Positions 45,448 to 58,047 of a stretch of DNA of 64,000 bases are shown one piece after another. The translations under genes were made by a program, and so were the position numbers. Position 1 is the first letter of the stretch. Every line of letters begins with the position of its first letter. Origin of the DNA: Ilyonectria destructans (taxonomy: Eukaryota; Ascomycota; Sordariomycetes; Hypocreales; Nectriaceae); NCBI GenBank assembly GCA_020740775.1, contig JAHEWK010000002.1:4216001-4280000 (forward strand). Direction: 5' to 3'. The notes under the pieces were generated by a model, which saw only the letters and a list, made by a program, of their open reading frames with translations, was not told the DNA's origin and made no database searches.

Positions 45448-46254
45448 ATGGCCTCCTCCGCCGCAAGCACCGTCCTCCGCGCCGCCCGCCCGGCATTCCG
45501 GCCGGCCGCCTTTGGAGCGCCAGCTCGCCAGGCCTTCCGCCCGCAGGGCCAGGGCTTCGCGCAGCGCTTCCAGCAGGGCGGCCGCCGCTGGCAGAGCTCC
45601 GACGGCGCCCAGCAGCAGCAAGAGGGCTGGTTCAAGCGCATGTGGGAGAGCGAGATTGGCTTCAAGACGGTGCACTTCTGGTGAGCTCCCCCGGCTTTCG
45701 GCCTTGCCTGGAGTTCGGCTAGCTAACGGATTCTGTTTCTAGGGCTCCTGTGATGAAGGTTCGTCGTCCTCCGTCCTTACTCACGCGCGCACACAAAACT
45801 TGTTTCAATTCGATCCATATCCTCCCTCTGGCCCTCCAAACTGCGATATCACGGAGCACCGAGCAGAACAACAGGATATTCGTGCTAACCTGAAATCTCA
45901 CAGTGGGCTCTCGTCATTGCCGGCATTTCCGACTTCGCGCGCCCCGCCGAGAACCTCTCCTTCACCCAGAACTTCGCCCTGACCTGCACCGGCTTTATCT
46001 GGACCCGCTGGTGTCTCATCATCAAGCCCAAGAACATCCTGTACGTCCCCGTGCCCTCTTTTGTTATCCCGTTGAGCGTCCACTAATATCCTCGTGTTAG
46101 CCTCGCCACCGTCAACTTCTTCCTCGGAATCGTCGGCCTGGTCCAGATCTCCCGAATCCTCGCCTACGAGTCCAAGCAGAAGAAGACCGCTGCCGGTGTT
46201 GTCGCGGATATCAAGCAGGATGTCAAGGAGGCCATCAAGGAGGTCAAGGCCTAA
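45448..46254 (+). CDS. Mitochondrial pyruvate carrier subunit (Mpc2/3 type)
   Basis: Inner-membrane subunit of the heteromeric pyruvate carrier. Exons are 45448-45680, 45743-45758 (a 16-nt microexon), 45904-46040 and 46101-46254, giving 179 residues. Residues 1-50 are rich in Ala, Arg and Gln without acidic residues, as in a mitochondrial presequence. The carrier core reads KTVHFWAPVMKWALVIAGIS, ENLSFTQNFALTCTGFIWTR and IIKPKNILLATVNFFLGI, with the conserved W.P.MKW and R(W/Y) patterns. The C-terminal tail is charged and helical. Core length and order fit Mpc2/Mpc3 better than Mpc1. Confidence 0.93.
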
Positions 46255-47279
46255 ACTCGATACACCTGCGGCTTTACACGCCTCTTTCCCCCCTCTGGAT
46301 CCCATTCCATGCCGAGTTGCTCGACTGAGTTGAAGGCCATGCAAACTACCACAGGAACCGGGTGCGATGTTTGGTCTTGTTCTTTGATAGTCTCCGGCAG
46401 TGGTTCCATGTAACACAGTATATGTGTCTATGTGTGGCCGTCTCACAGGGCGCCTTAGGACTGCCCTGGCTCAATGGGAATAATCCGTGGGAGTGAGCTC
46501 TGGACGTGTTACTTTTCTATTCGGGTTTTTAGACGACTATGCACAACTGGACAGGATAGGTTTAACGGGTAGAGCTATACAGTATATTGTTTTCGTCCGT
46601 CAAGCCGGAACTTTTCCTTGTGATCATGTTTGCGTGTGTTTGCTTGTCTATCTGTGCCACGCCAAGTCCTCAACATGCCAACTTCCCGCTCGACTCTAAC
46701 TCAACAAATACATCCACCTTGGCAAACACCCATCGACGTCATCGCAACTGGGAGCTCATCTCATACAGTTTCAGAAAGTATTTGTATATATATAATCAAG
46801 ATCGTCTTTCATTTCATCTCAACGGCTTCATCTCCCCTGCTTGTGTCTCCCACACATGTGTATCATTTCATTATGCATCCATCCATATGACACCCGCTCC
46901 TCTCCCATTTCGTCAACCACGAAACGCCGCATACAAAACCGTCTTCTCCTAGTCACAATCCAAACCTCGAGTCCGTTTTTCCCAACATCGCCATGGATAT
47001 CAACCTGATGAGGGAAACCCCTCCCTCCTTTGCTCCCCATTGATCTAAGGGATGGGAAGAAGAGAAAGAGAAAGAATGCAAAGGCAAATATACAAGTGCT
47101 GAAGCAGCCTTTCCCAAGCTCTTGCAGCGTAAAAAGAAAAAGAAAAAAACATCATGTCCATCCCACCAAAGACGTAATCCCGTTCAATCACTGCCCTTTC
47201 CAGCCGCACGCCATGTCTCGTCACCATCCCGTGCACCTTGACGTTTTATTCGTTGGTCTCATTACCAGTGCTTCCTCGT
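46255..47279. other. Convergent 3' region
   Basis: About 1 kb between the pyruvate carrier and the Rho GEF; AT-rich patches, no gene seen. Confidence 0.4.
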
Positions 47280-50200
47280 CTACTTCTCCGTGTGCCCGTC
47301 GTTCAGAAGCATCTCCAGGATGATCTGTCGGCCTGGAATCTCCGGGTGGCACATGGCAATCTTTACGGTCCCCTTGGAACCCTCACTGCCGCTCGATGAC
47401 TGTATGAAACCGTTGCTATGCTGCTGTGGGTTCAGCGAGCTCCCACCCGTGGGACCTCGGACGCCGTAGTCGAGCACGCGCACATCCCGGCCCGCGACAA
47501 TCTGTCGCAAACGTCCATTCTCCGCGTTTCGGACCTCCACATAGTCCTCGTTGAAGAGCAGCAGATACTGGCCGTACATGGTCGCGCCTCGCGCCTTCTT
47601 CTGCTTGCCCGTGTACTCCATGATGAGCGTGCGGCTGACGTCTCCGTGCTTGTCCACATACACGGCGCAGTCCTCGTAGGTGCAAATAAATTCGTTTTCG
47701 TTGAGCCTAAACATTCCCAGAGGCCTCTGGTCTCGGATGCGACTGGCAATGTTGGCGATTGCTGGTGCCTTCAGGTCCGGGATAGACATCGGCTGCTTCT
47801 TATCCAGAGTGAGCATCTCAATTCCCTTGGCTGTTGAGACGGCGATGTAGGTCTGGAACAAGCTGAGCGAGTAGCACTCCGTGGGGAAGAAGAACTCGTC
47901 AAAATCGCGGAAAGTCTCCGTGTTGCCACCGCCCGGTCGTCGTCCACCAAAGAGTCGTGACTTCTTCTCGTTAGACTTGTGGAAGATTGGCTCAAGCACC
48001 TTAAACGAGGTGTGCAAGTTCTCCTTGCGCTTGTAGAATAGCAACATTCGATCCTTCATCTTAGCCGTGGCAAAGTACGTTACGTCCTTGGCAAGTCTCT
48101 GAGGTGCTCGTCGGGGATTATCGTTGAGAGGAGCAGCAAACTCAGACACGGGGGCGACCACATCCAATGGATAGGAGACGAGAGCCTTGTCCGCGACGAC
48201 CACGCAGACCGAGAATTCTTCCAGCACCGCAATTTGGGTAACTCGATTAGCCTGAACGGTCTAGAGCAATGTGTGTTAGCTGGGATCGATGGATAAAGAA
48301 GTGGGAACGTACTCTTTGCCATCCTCGGGGATTTCCCGGGTCGGTGATGTAGATGCCGTAGTCTGTACCGATAGCAATCACAGACTTGCCAAAGGCCGTG
48401 AAGCCAGCGGCACAGTTCACCTGAGCCCTGCACACCGGGGCAACTCCCTGGGCTGGGCCAAGGACGCCCTCGAGCTCCCCAATAGCTCGGTCAAGCGGCG
48501 TACCCTTGACGGGAACACCAGCCGACCTTGCGTACATAGACGTAGCATCATAATGGAACGAGGCATCGGCGAGAACGCGAAGTCGGAACGGCTCAGCGTT
48601 CTGGGAGAAGAGTGCCTTGGCGTGCCTGGTCTTGGTCTCGATAATCTTGTTGCACCAGTCGGCACGATCCCTCGCCGATGAGGCGTAGAGGGTGTAAACC
48701 TCATGGCCAAGGTGTTTAACCTTGAATGGATACAAGATCTTGCCCTCGGCGTCGTTAGTGTTCGTCGGCGTGAGATGTGATGAACCCATGGAGGAACTCG
48801 TTGCAACATGGTCCAAGCCAGGTCGACCATTGTTACTCGCCACCTTGTTAAGTTGGGTCCCTGATGTGTTGGCGGTGGCGGCTCGGCCAAGAGGGGCAGT
48901 GATACCCTTCTGTTTCTGGATTGCCTCGTCATTCATGCTCTCCAGGAACATGAGAGGCATAGGAATAGGCTATAGGAAGTCAGTATAAGTTGTTTAGTAA
49001 AACACCAAAGCACACACCTCTTTGGAAACATCAAACTTCTTCTCGCCCTTGCCATCTTTTGGGATAACAGCCTTGGCTAGGATGAAGTAGTGGTCGAAGA
49101 GCAGTGCATGCGTATCGACCCATCGGACACCCTTGGAGCCCATTCTCTGGAGTTCGCCCTGGAAAATCAGCTCTCGGCCCAGATGATCGAGGTTCAGGAC
49201 CGAGTGGAAGCCCGGTCTCAAGACGAGCATTCTGTTCAGGTCCATCATCTCGACTCGCTTGTTCATCTCTGCCACCTTGGCATCACATTCCAGCGTAACA
49301 ATCTTAATTTCCCCAATGGCCTTGACAAGGTTGACCTTCTCCTCGCTATCCCCAATCATTTTATGCTCGACGCTCTCCAGGAGGAGGATATAACGCTGAA
49401 GACGCTGCAAGGGCGTGATTAGGTAATGGGTCCAGTCCTGCTTCGAGGTGACCTTGTGCCTTTGCATCTCTTCCAAGAATCGCTTGAAAAGAATATTGCG
49501 GTCTGCCTCCCTTCGGATCATGTAGACAGCGCGTGGGTACGCGGCGGCATACTCAATGTAAATTGACTTGGCCTTGCGAATCCACTCTCGGAACACGTCA
49601 CTGAATCCAGTGATCCAAGGACCCTGCTCTCCTTGTCGGTATTTCAGTTGGGCTAGCAGATGGTCCTTGTTGATATCTTGAACCGTGTCGAGCTTTCCAA
49701 AAACGGCCTCCAGGAACTTGTCTCTCTTGTCAGGCTTGAGAACAGGCGGGTGCATAACCCGCAGCTGATCACGGTAGTACCTGCGAAAGATGTCAAGCTG
49801 CTTGATGTAGTTCTCTTCACCAGTGACGATCTCGTGGAGAATGTTCTGGCGCTCAACTTCCTTCTTTGGCTTCGCCTCCCAGTCTTGCTTCTTCAACTTG
49901 TAGAAGACATGCCATTCATCTGCAGGCTTGGCATCCTGAGGCATCAGGTCTTCAAGGTCAACCTTCTTGACGGTTCGGGTACAGTGGTACGAGTAGCATC
50001 GGCCAGAAATCTCAATCTCGTGTAGTTTGGGGGCATAGCATCCCGAGCCGGTCAGTTGCCATAAAACTCCGGAGATGTGGCCGTCTCCAAATTTAACCCA
50101 TTCTTCCTCAGGCATGAGAACGCCCTGCTCGAGCATGAGAGACACGACTCGGTTACTGAGGACCTCAGCATCTGCCACATTCATCATGGGAATCTTGCCA

Positions 50201-52602
50201 ATGAAGAGGTTGATCAGGGCCTCTTCGATGGTCTTGGTCTTAAGGTCCAATTCACCCTCTCCCATGTCTCGAACCCAGGCTTCGATGCCACTGAGAGCCC
50301 ATGGCTCGGCGCACCTCCGGAAGTCGGCCGCGTTCAGCTTGGAGGGTACGAACTTCTTCTTTCGACCACTGGGCAGGGTGATGCCATCAAAGGCCGCTAT
50401 CGAGGCATTGCTACCGGTGTCATAGTCGGACAATGGGCCCTGGGTCGACAGATGCTGGTTTGTTCGGCCCATCCTCCTCCGCTCATCTGCAGCGTCGGTT
50501 CTCGATCGTGCGGGCGCTTGCACAACGGGAGTGTGGGAGTGTCCAGATAAGGATATCGATCGCTCGGGCTGTAGGGTGGAGGGAGCTGCGGAGCTGTAAT
50601 ATGCCTCCGGGGTATCGGGTTGGCCAGGTCGCGAGTCCATGCTTCGTGAGTGCGAGTGGTATCCTGGGCGGGTGTTGGTTTGGACTGAGAGCATTGAGCT
50701 GCTGTCGGAGCCAGGGGCCGGCGGGAGAGCTGGAAGAGGTCGGTTTGAGAGTCCCGGATGGTAGAAGAGGTCTCCATAGTCGTCTTTGCTGGGAGACTCG
50801 GTGCCACTTTGTTGCGAGTGTAGCGATGCACCCTCGTCCCCCTCGTCGTAGCTTAGGCGGTGGATATTGGGCGGCTGCAACCCCCCTGTTCCGCCATAAT
50901 CCATCTCCACAGTCTTGAAGGCCTGGACACTCTCGGTGTGCTGGTAGCCGGGGTTAAACTGTCCAGGGGTGGGTAGCGGGCGAGCAGTCTCATGGCCAGA
51001 CGAGCCAGGAGGGGATCCGACCTGGTCTCCGTATGTCAGGTTACCGGCGTATCCGCCACTGAGCATTCCCAGGTCCACCATTCCGCCAAAGCCGTCGCTG
51101 TCGCTACTGGGCGCCTGTTCTTCTGGGGGAGGAGGCAGTGGGTTCGAGACGACTGGCATGTCAGTGTAACCAAAGGCATTGCTGCTGAACCGTCGGTCCT
51201 CCAGCTCCGCCTGCTGCATTGCCAAGACTCCGGCCGTCCCCTCGGGGTCGTCGTCGTCGTCCGATTCGTAATTGGTACGGGTTCGACCCGAAGTTGATCG
51301 GCTCGCGGGGGCGGCAATCGTCGTGGCGCCGGAATCGAACCGCTGTAATTGTCGGACGTCATCGTCGGCGTATTGGCCGTTGGACGTGGGCTCGGGTAGC
51401 TGACGATATCGTTGATTGGAACCGCCCAGCTCAGCTTCAATATCCTGCATTATGCTTTCTTGAGTGACGTGCTCGTCGTTGTAGTCATCTTGAGTGCGGC
51501 GGCCAGTCGAGTTCCACTGCGACTCCTCAGGCAAGTTGACGCCGGGTCGACTCGGCAGCGGTGCATTGGTCGGGTGCCTCTGCAGTCCCGGGGATCCCTG
51601 TGGCCGAGGAGAGGTCATAGGAGAGGTTTGCGAATTTGAGCGAGATGACCTATTGTAGAGCGAGTTGTGATCGTTGGCAGCGTAGTAAGGGCCGGCAGGC
51701 ATCTGGGGCTCGGTGGGATATGGAGGCGCCGACGAGCCGGCTCCATTCGATGCGGTGGTCGAATACTGGTTGTATGATTGATCGTACCCCATGGATTGCG
51801 ACTGGGAAACGGGGAGGGGTGGGCTATGGAGAGGCTGCTCGAAGCCGTGGGACATGGCCGGAGAGGGAGAGGCGGAGGACTGCGCATAAGTACTCGTCGA
51901 GTAGGTGGAGTTGGTGGACTGGCCATACGCGGCCGAGCTCTGCGAAGCTGAAACCGAGGAGGCGCTGTTGTTGTAGCCCTGGCCGTAGTTGTTATAGCCT
52001 GCATGATGTGTCGGGTGTCGCTGTGGAACGGCGGCAGTGCCCGCATACAGGGCAGGATTGTAAGCCTGTGGGGTGAAGGCAGCCTGGGGCGCGGGATTGT
52101 AAGAGCTGGCAGTGGAGGCAAAGCGAGTCGGAGGCTGGTGGTGGTAGGGGAGGGTATTCGTGGATTGCGAGCGCTGGAAGTTGCTTGAGGGCTGGGCAAA
52201 GCTCTGGGGGTTGTATGAGTGGGAAGGTGTTGGAGGGGAGGGATCCTGGAACTGATGCTGGTAGCCCGACAGTGCGCCGGAGCCGTACGAGGGTCGGCCG
52301 GCCGATGAATGCGACCCGGCCGGGTTCCCTAAGAAGAGCTCATCCTCGCCGGCGGGCGGGGCGTTGAAGGCGGGAGCGCGCTCGGGCGGAGGTTGTTCGT
52401 AGTATGCGGCATCGTCCCCGCCAGTGAAGCTGGCACGTCGGCCGGGGTCGTAGGCGGGCTGCTGGTGGTGATCGGGCTGCTGCTGATGCTGCTGCTGCTG
52501 CTGGTAATCCTGGTACTCCTGGCCGCGGCCGTGGCCGGCGATGGGGTACTGCACGGGAGGCACATGGCCGTACCGTCGTTGATCGTCACCGCGGAAAGAC
52601 AT
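47280..52602 (-). CDS. ROM2: Rom2-like Rho1 guanine nucleotide exchange factor
   Basis: Activator of Rho1 in the cell-wall-integrity pathway, expected at sites of polar growth. Exons are 49018-52602, 48313-48969 and 47280-48260, giving 1740 residues. Residues 1-750 are Gln/Pro/Ser/Tyr-rich and disordered, with a poly-Gln run near residue 35. A DEP domain follows at about 770-850 (LINLFIGKIPMMNVADAEVL). The DH domain is at about 920-1110 (ILHEIVTGEENYIKQLDIF, HYLITPLQRLQRYILLLE). The PH domain at about 1120-1290 spans intron 1. The C-terminal CNH domain is at about 1380-1730 (NCAAGFTAFGKSVIAIGTDY, AKMKDRMLLFYKRKE). The ATG at 52602 (MSFRGDDQRRYGHVPP) is preferred; upstream frame sequence looks like leader. 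Confidence 0.93.
52470..52510 (-). repeat. CAG-type trinucleotide run in the Rho GEF gene
   Basis: The plus strand shows repeated GCTGCTGAT/GCTGCTGCT; read on the minus strand it encodes the poly-Gln/His tract near the N-terminus. Confidence 0.85.
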
Positions 52603-55600
52603 GGCGACGGTAGCGACAGCGGTGGTTGTGAAGAGCGATGGCGAAGGCGCAGGCGATGGCGGATGGCGCGGAGATGGGGGGGTTGCGCAGCGCGGGAGAC
52701 AAGTCAGAGCCGCTGCGGCCTGGCGGGTCGGGCGTTCACCACGGCTTAGATGGCAGGCGAAGGGCAGCGCGGGCTGATCGCATTGAGGGGCATTCGAATG
52801 AAGATTTCGAAGCGGGAGAAAAAAAAGAGGAGGCCGTCGTCGGTCAGCGGGTGGCGCGCGGGTCGAGGGGACGAGGGACGAGGGTCGAGGCGACGAGGGT
52901 TGGCGGTCGGGGTCTGGTTTGGCGTTTGGGGTTGGCGGGAAATGGATCTCGTGTGTGTGGTGTGGACTCGATACGGTACCGTGGCCGAGTCGCAAGGATG
53001 GACAAGGAACGGCGTGTATTTGTTTGGGCGACGGCGTGGGCGTGGGCGTGGGAGTGGGAGTGGGCGATTGCGGGCCCCCTCTCTCACAGCTGAGCAGCAC
53101 AGCTCGCAGACAGACAGACAGGGCTGGCGGGAGCAGGAGAATGCGTGATTGTAGGAGGGAGCTGGCGGCCCCGAGGACGAAGGGGGAGGGACGAAGAGAA
53201 ATGTAGCAATGATGGGGGCGGGCAACACGAGGGAGTGGCGGAGTTGGACCTGGTTCCCTGCGGAGGCGATGGTAAGAGGGACAGACAGACGTAAGAGCGA
53301 GGTGAGAGGAGGTGAGAAGAGGTCAGAGTCGAGAGACGTCACTGAAGATCAGGCTCCGAAGCTCCCATGCTGTAACTTACCTGGTGCGTCGGTGTCTGCG
53401 TCTGGCTCTGGCTTCTGGCTTCGGGTTCTGGCTCTGGCTCTGCCTTGTCTGGCTGTTCCCGTGTCTGGTTTGTACCTGTCCAGCTGTCTGCAATACGGCC
53501 TGGTCTTGTCTTGACTGGCAGGGCTAGGGTGGGATTGCAAGCGGAAGTGGGTGTGTTGGAAACGGCCCAGTTGTGTGGGCAATTGCGGGTGTCTTCTCTA
53601 GCTTGCTACTGGGCTGCTGGGCTAAACCGTGCCCACTAATAAACCGTGCTACTGGGGTACCTTATGTACTGCTGGGTACAGTCCTGGACAGCGCCGGCCC
53701 AAGCCACATGGATGACGGGGACGCCTCTGGGGCTTGGGCGGAGGGAGACGACACGACGTCCTGGGGGAAAAGGGCTGGAAGGGGGCGACACGTGCCGCTG
53801 CTACAACTCGGAGCTGGGGGACCCTGCACCTGTCGTGCTGTCGTGATGCTGTGCGCTCCGCTCGTCAAACATTGCCCGTCCACTATAACTCTAAGGTACT
53901 ATGCGGGCGGGCCTCTGCTGGGCGGTGCAGAAAAGCGCAACACGGAGCGGTGGGGTGGGATGCCGTGTTGAATATGTTGGTTACGATACGCGCGGAAAGC
54001 CAAGAGTCTGGGCGGCCTCGCCGTCAGACAAAGGTACGTCAGTGTGTCGCAGCAACCCTTCAAGCAATCCCGCAATCCGGGCAGGCCGCAGTTTGTTTGT
54101 ATTGTACGGCTTAGACATGTTGAAGACGTCGAATCCTTGAATTTTCGAATGCCGGCCATATTATATGCTGCTCGGTGCTCACATGGAATATCCCGTCCAA
54201 TGTCATCATTAGTGACTGTAGGTACCGACCTCGCTGTAACCCACTGTCGCAACCGGGGCCAGAATAAAGCCCACATCCGAGGGAGAGGAGGTGCACCTAA
54301 CCACTGACAGCACCAGCCAGCCCTAAGACAGACCCCTACTGGGCCCTTCCATACGGCGGATCCAATCAAAGGGACCTCTGGAGCTACGACCTGAGCCTCC
54401 GGAGAGGGCCCTGGAGAAATGGCAGAAATGGCCTGGGCCAGGGTTAATACGTTAATACGTTAATACAAGTGCGATGGGTCCCCGCTCCCCCCTGAAAGCC
54501 CGCTGGCCGCCCGCCGCCCGCTCCCTTCCGGCGACGGAGGCGTCCTCCACTGTGACCTCATAGCTTAATTACCTAGAACCGGCAAAGCCTACCAAGTCCT
54601 AGCATCCTAGCATCCGAGCTCGTCCCTCTGTCGTCGTCCTACCACTACAATTATGACTGAATTGCAGCTCCAGTCTCGGGCTGCTTCAACGAAACATGTC
54701 CTGCCTGCTCCTCGCTTTCCCTTTGCTCATCTGACTGCAGTGAGCGAGCCGGCGGCGGAGAGGCCGAAGCACGCACGCACGCATGTCAGCAGCCGCGCCA
54801 GCCCTACGCCCACCACCAGTTCCACCCGGCATGACCAACGCATCCATCACATCACCACAACTAATTAGACACTAGACAGAACACCTGGCTTCTAATAAGC
54901 CCAGGTCTCCAGGTCTCCGGGTCTCACGTCTCAAGCCTCAAGCCTCAAGTCTCGAGTCTCGAGGGAAATCAAACGCATCCTCCTCATCGTCCTACCCCCT
55001 TGCCCTCTACCTTCTATCCAACATGGCATCACATCACGTAGTACAAACACCCACTACCTCGGGTATGTCTCATCATCGCCCTCCTACCTCCCATGTGCAT
55101 ATACCCCATGTTCATCTTCCCATGTTCATCTTCCAATGTGAAACCCTTTAGTTTTTAAATTACCAGTATTGTTTTTCGCTTTCGCATTCCCCAGAACCTC
55201 GTGTCATCTCCACTCTCGACGCGAACTTGCTCATCTTTCCCTCTCATTACATCCCATTATCCCGGCGCTATCGGATATTATTACTCCATCCCCGTCCATG
55301 TACAGTCCCAAATATTCCGTTTCACCCCCCAGGCTGGGGAATCGCGATCGCCACTCTCTAGCTGCTTTCCCACCTTATTAATCCTGCGCTCCACTCTATA
55401 TTTGCTAATGCGCAGCGTAGCACACCGACTCCAGCAGCGTTCCCCGCAGGACCTCACGGCTTCGGCTGCGGGTCTAGAAGTCCTCTTCTAGAAGGTCGGT
55501 TATCTTCGCCTCTTTGTTGCATCTCAGCACACCCAGTGTCTCATCTCGACTCTCGGTTTCAGTGCCTAGAAACTTGCATGTCCAGTTCTCTGCATTGTCT

Positions 55601-56575
55601 CCTCTCTGTCCCTTGCTTCCGTACCCGAGATAAACCGCTCCACGATTCTAGTACCCTTGCAAATATCTTTCCAGAGTACTACCCTAAAGCCCCGGTGACT
55701 CTGCCCATTCCGATGTTGTGCGCTCCTGGCAGTAGGAACCAAGGGATGACTGCAGCAACATAGACATGCGTATTTGTTAAAGTCGCCCCTGGGAAGATAT
55801 CGATCTAATTAGCTCATTTGCGGGATTGTAGGAATGGATTGGCAACGGATGGGGTTAGTGGGCCCTTGAATGCAAGTCGTCAAGTGTGTTTGAGGTATCG
55901 AGCATAGATTGCAACCTGATTATGCAGGTTGTCACAAAGTCACAACCACAACATATATCCAGACCTCCTTGTGGCTAGATAATATCTAGTCAGTCACATA
56001 TTTGAAGATCCTCTCATTGTCACTGGAAGAGGACTGACAGGCGGACTTCTCGCCCAGGAGAATGTGAGCTCACGGTATTTTTGGCCACTCTCATAATCTC
56101 GCCTCAATTTCCGTGACCCTCCTGCTACAGGTAGAAGAAGGCTGAGTATGGATACGCCAAAACTGCTCTTTGACCAGTCTGGCCAAGCTGTCGTCTTTGG
56201 CTCTTTTATGATTTTAAGATTTTAGTTTCTGCATGCAGCTCGCGCCCATCATCTACGCAAGGGATCTGACCTGTAAAGCAGCAAATAACAAAGGGATGAA
56301 GATGGAATGATATACCACAGGTTCCCCAGAACCCCCATTACTGGCTCAAGAAATTGGTTGGTGCAGCAGAAACATGTTTTGATCACTCAGTCCTCCCAGA
56401 GGCAATGATCCACAAACTCATTAGCTTGGGCATCAAACACAGCACCGATTCATTGGGAAGGGCGATAAGAGTAGTAGACTTTCGAATAGTGGATTTTGGT
56501 AATTCTCTAAGAAGTTAAATATGACGAAGATGATGTAATGATGATCAGATACTTTAACAATAATTCTAGACGCAG
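52603..56575. other. Long upstream region of the Rho GEF, no recognisable gene
   Basis: About 4 kb. GC-rich leader and promoter sequence runs to about 53.3 kb. Beyond it are simple repeats (CTGGCTCTGG runs near 53400; three GTTAATAC units at 54443-54466; CAAGCCT/GTCTC units near 54900-54965). Frames there have low-complexity translations and no family signature. Confidence 0.4.
54443..54466. repeat. Triplicated GTTAATAC octamer
   Basis: Three adjacent copies, non-coding. Confidence 0.85.
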
Positions 56576-56658
56576 ATGCGGAGTGACAAAGTTCATCCCG
56601 AGAGTTACCTTGCTCGGCCAATGGAAACACCAAAGCTAGATCAGCAGACGGTCATTAG

Positions 56659-57583
56659 GTGCCAGAGAACTTTCCAACCAACGATTTCTCAAGCGAAAGC
56701 ATCTACACTATCAGACCTAAGAGTCAGGGGAAATACCAAAACAAATATTCCTTTGAGGATATGGCTGAAGCAGTGAAACCAAGAGTCGAGGGTTATTCCT
56801 TTGCATGTGGCGACCCAGACCTTGCAGGCTTGTTCAGCGGCAACCAGATCGGAAAAACGATGTGGGCTCAATATACGAATTCAGAACTAATATAGCAACA
56901 TAGACAAGACAGACCCGGGCTTTCCGCTAGACTCGATCTCGATGAAGTCGCCTTTCGATTTACCTTCCCCTTTAGTTGGCGGGATTCATGTTGAGTCCAT
57001 ACTTGACCTTGTGTCGCAGGATCTTGAGCTAGTATTTGTTTTCGCGCACGGGGATTCAACTGATGTCTTTACAAATGTAATGGATGAGCTTGCTACCACC
57101 CAGACTGGTACATCCCCGCTGACTTATGCATGGAACGAAGCTCACCCTCCTCCTAAACGACACCAAGATAACTTGCTAGAGGCACTTGAATTAGCTAAAA
57201 CGTAGAACGACATGCCCGACCCGTTCGCATGCTCCTTTATCGTCCATGTAAATGGGAATTGGGTTGCACGATGAGCTGTTTGTGCTCGATTGAGTCAGAC
57301 CGGGCCGTCTTTGACAGAGAAACAAGACCATATACTGGTGTGCCCAAATATCCTGTGCTGGTGTCAAAAAATAACGCTTACGAAAGGAAAAATTGCAGGA
57401 AGCTGTTGGTTTCCATTTATTAACACTAGTTTCATTGGTGACTGGAGGGTTAGCGTGACGAGAAAGCCGAACGGCGCTGTACAGAGCTGCTGGAATGGAA
57501 TTTATGAGATAGGAAGCAGCATTACCTTCCATTCTGCCAATGTGCCAACTGCAAGACCGGCAGAACAAATTCAGACACCCTAG
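56659..57583 (+). pseudogene. Unidentified coding-like stretch: broken gene or multi-intron gene
   Basis: Frame 1 (56659-56895) reads as protein: QNKYSFEDMAEAVKPRVEGY and FACGDPDLAGLFSGNQIGK. From 56942, frame 2 reads VSQDLELVFVFAHGDSTDVF up to a TAG at 57203-57205, then NDMPDPFACSFIVHVNGNWV to a TGA, then KITLTKGKIAGSCWFPFINT, GDWRVSVTRKPNGAVQSCWN to a stop at 57583. The second stop can be removed by a 51-bp in-frame intron (57248-57298, donor gtaaat, acceptor gtcag). The first needs a weaker intron (57107-57205, donor gtacat). With no clear start, it may be a decayed gene or an unrecognised, possibly secreted protein. I know no family for it. Confidence 0.35.
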
Positions 57584-58047
57584 GTATCATTTTCACAGCA
57601 CGTTGGAAACTCCCAGGGACGCTTCAGTTTTGTTGACTAACTTCAACCAGCTTCAATTGTCTATATACCGGGCAATCATCATGATCGTTCATGCATGCAA
57701 CTCCCTCCCCCATCTGGAACTTAGAAGGCAAACTCCAAGGCTCGTGTAAGTCTGTCTACCGTGCCCAACTATTTAACCCCTTCTTGCCAAGATCATCCAA
57801 CAATAAAAACCCTCCCCGCCCCTCGACATGGTTGCCACAGCCTCATTTGGATCTGCCCCAAGACGGTGCGCCTCGGTTGAGTTCCTCGCTCGCGGTCTGT
57901 CATCGCACCCGGGACGCTCGTCGAAGAGACGTCTCAGCCCTGTCGTCTCGTCTGCGTTTGTGTCTTTTCCGAGGTATCATATGGTTTCTCAGTGAAACCC
58001 GAAATGTATCGTCCACTTGCGTTCTCCTTCCTTCCACAGCCTCCCAT
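57584..58047. other. 3' flank of the Hsp70-like gene
   Basis: No gene seen; a plus-strand frame overlapping the end of the Hsp70-like gene is its antisense shadow. Confidence 0.4.

Noticed and set aside
52750..53206. Frames overlapping the Rho GEF leader on both strands
   Set aside because: GC-rich low-complexity leader sequence; the GEF starts convincingly at 52602.
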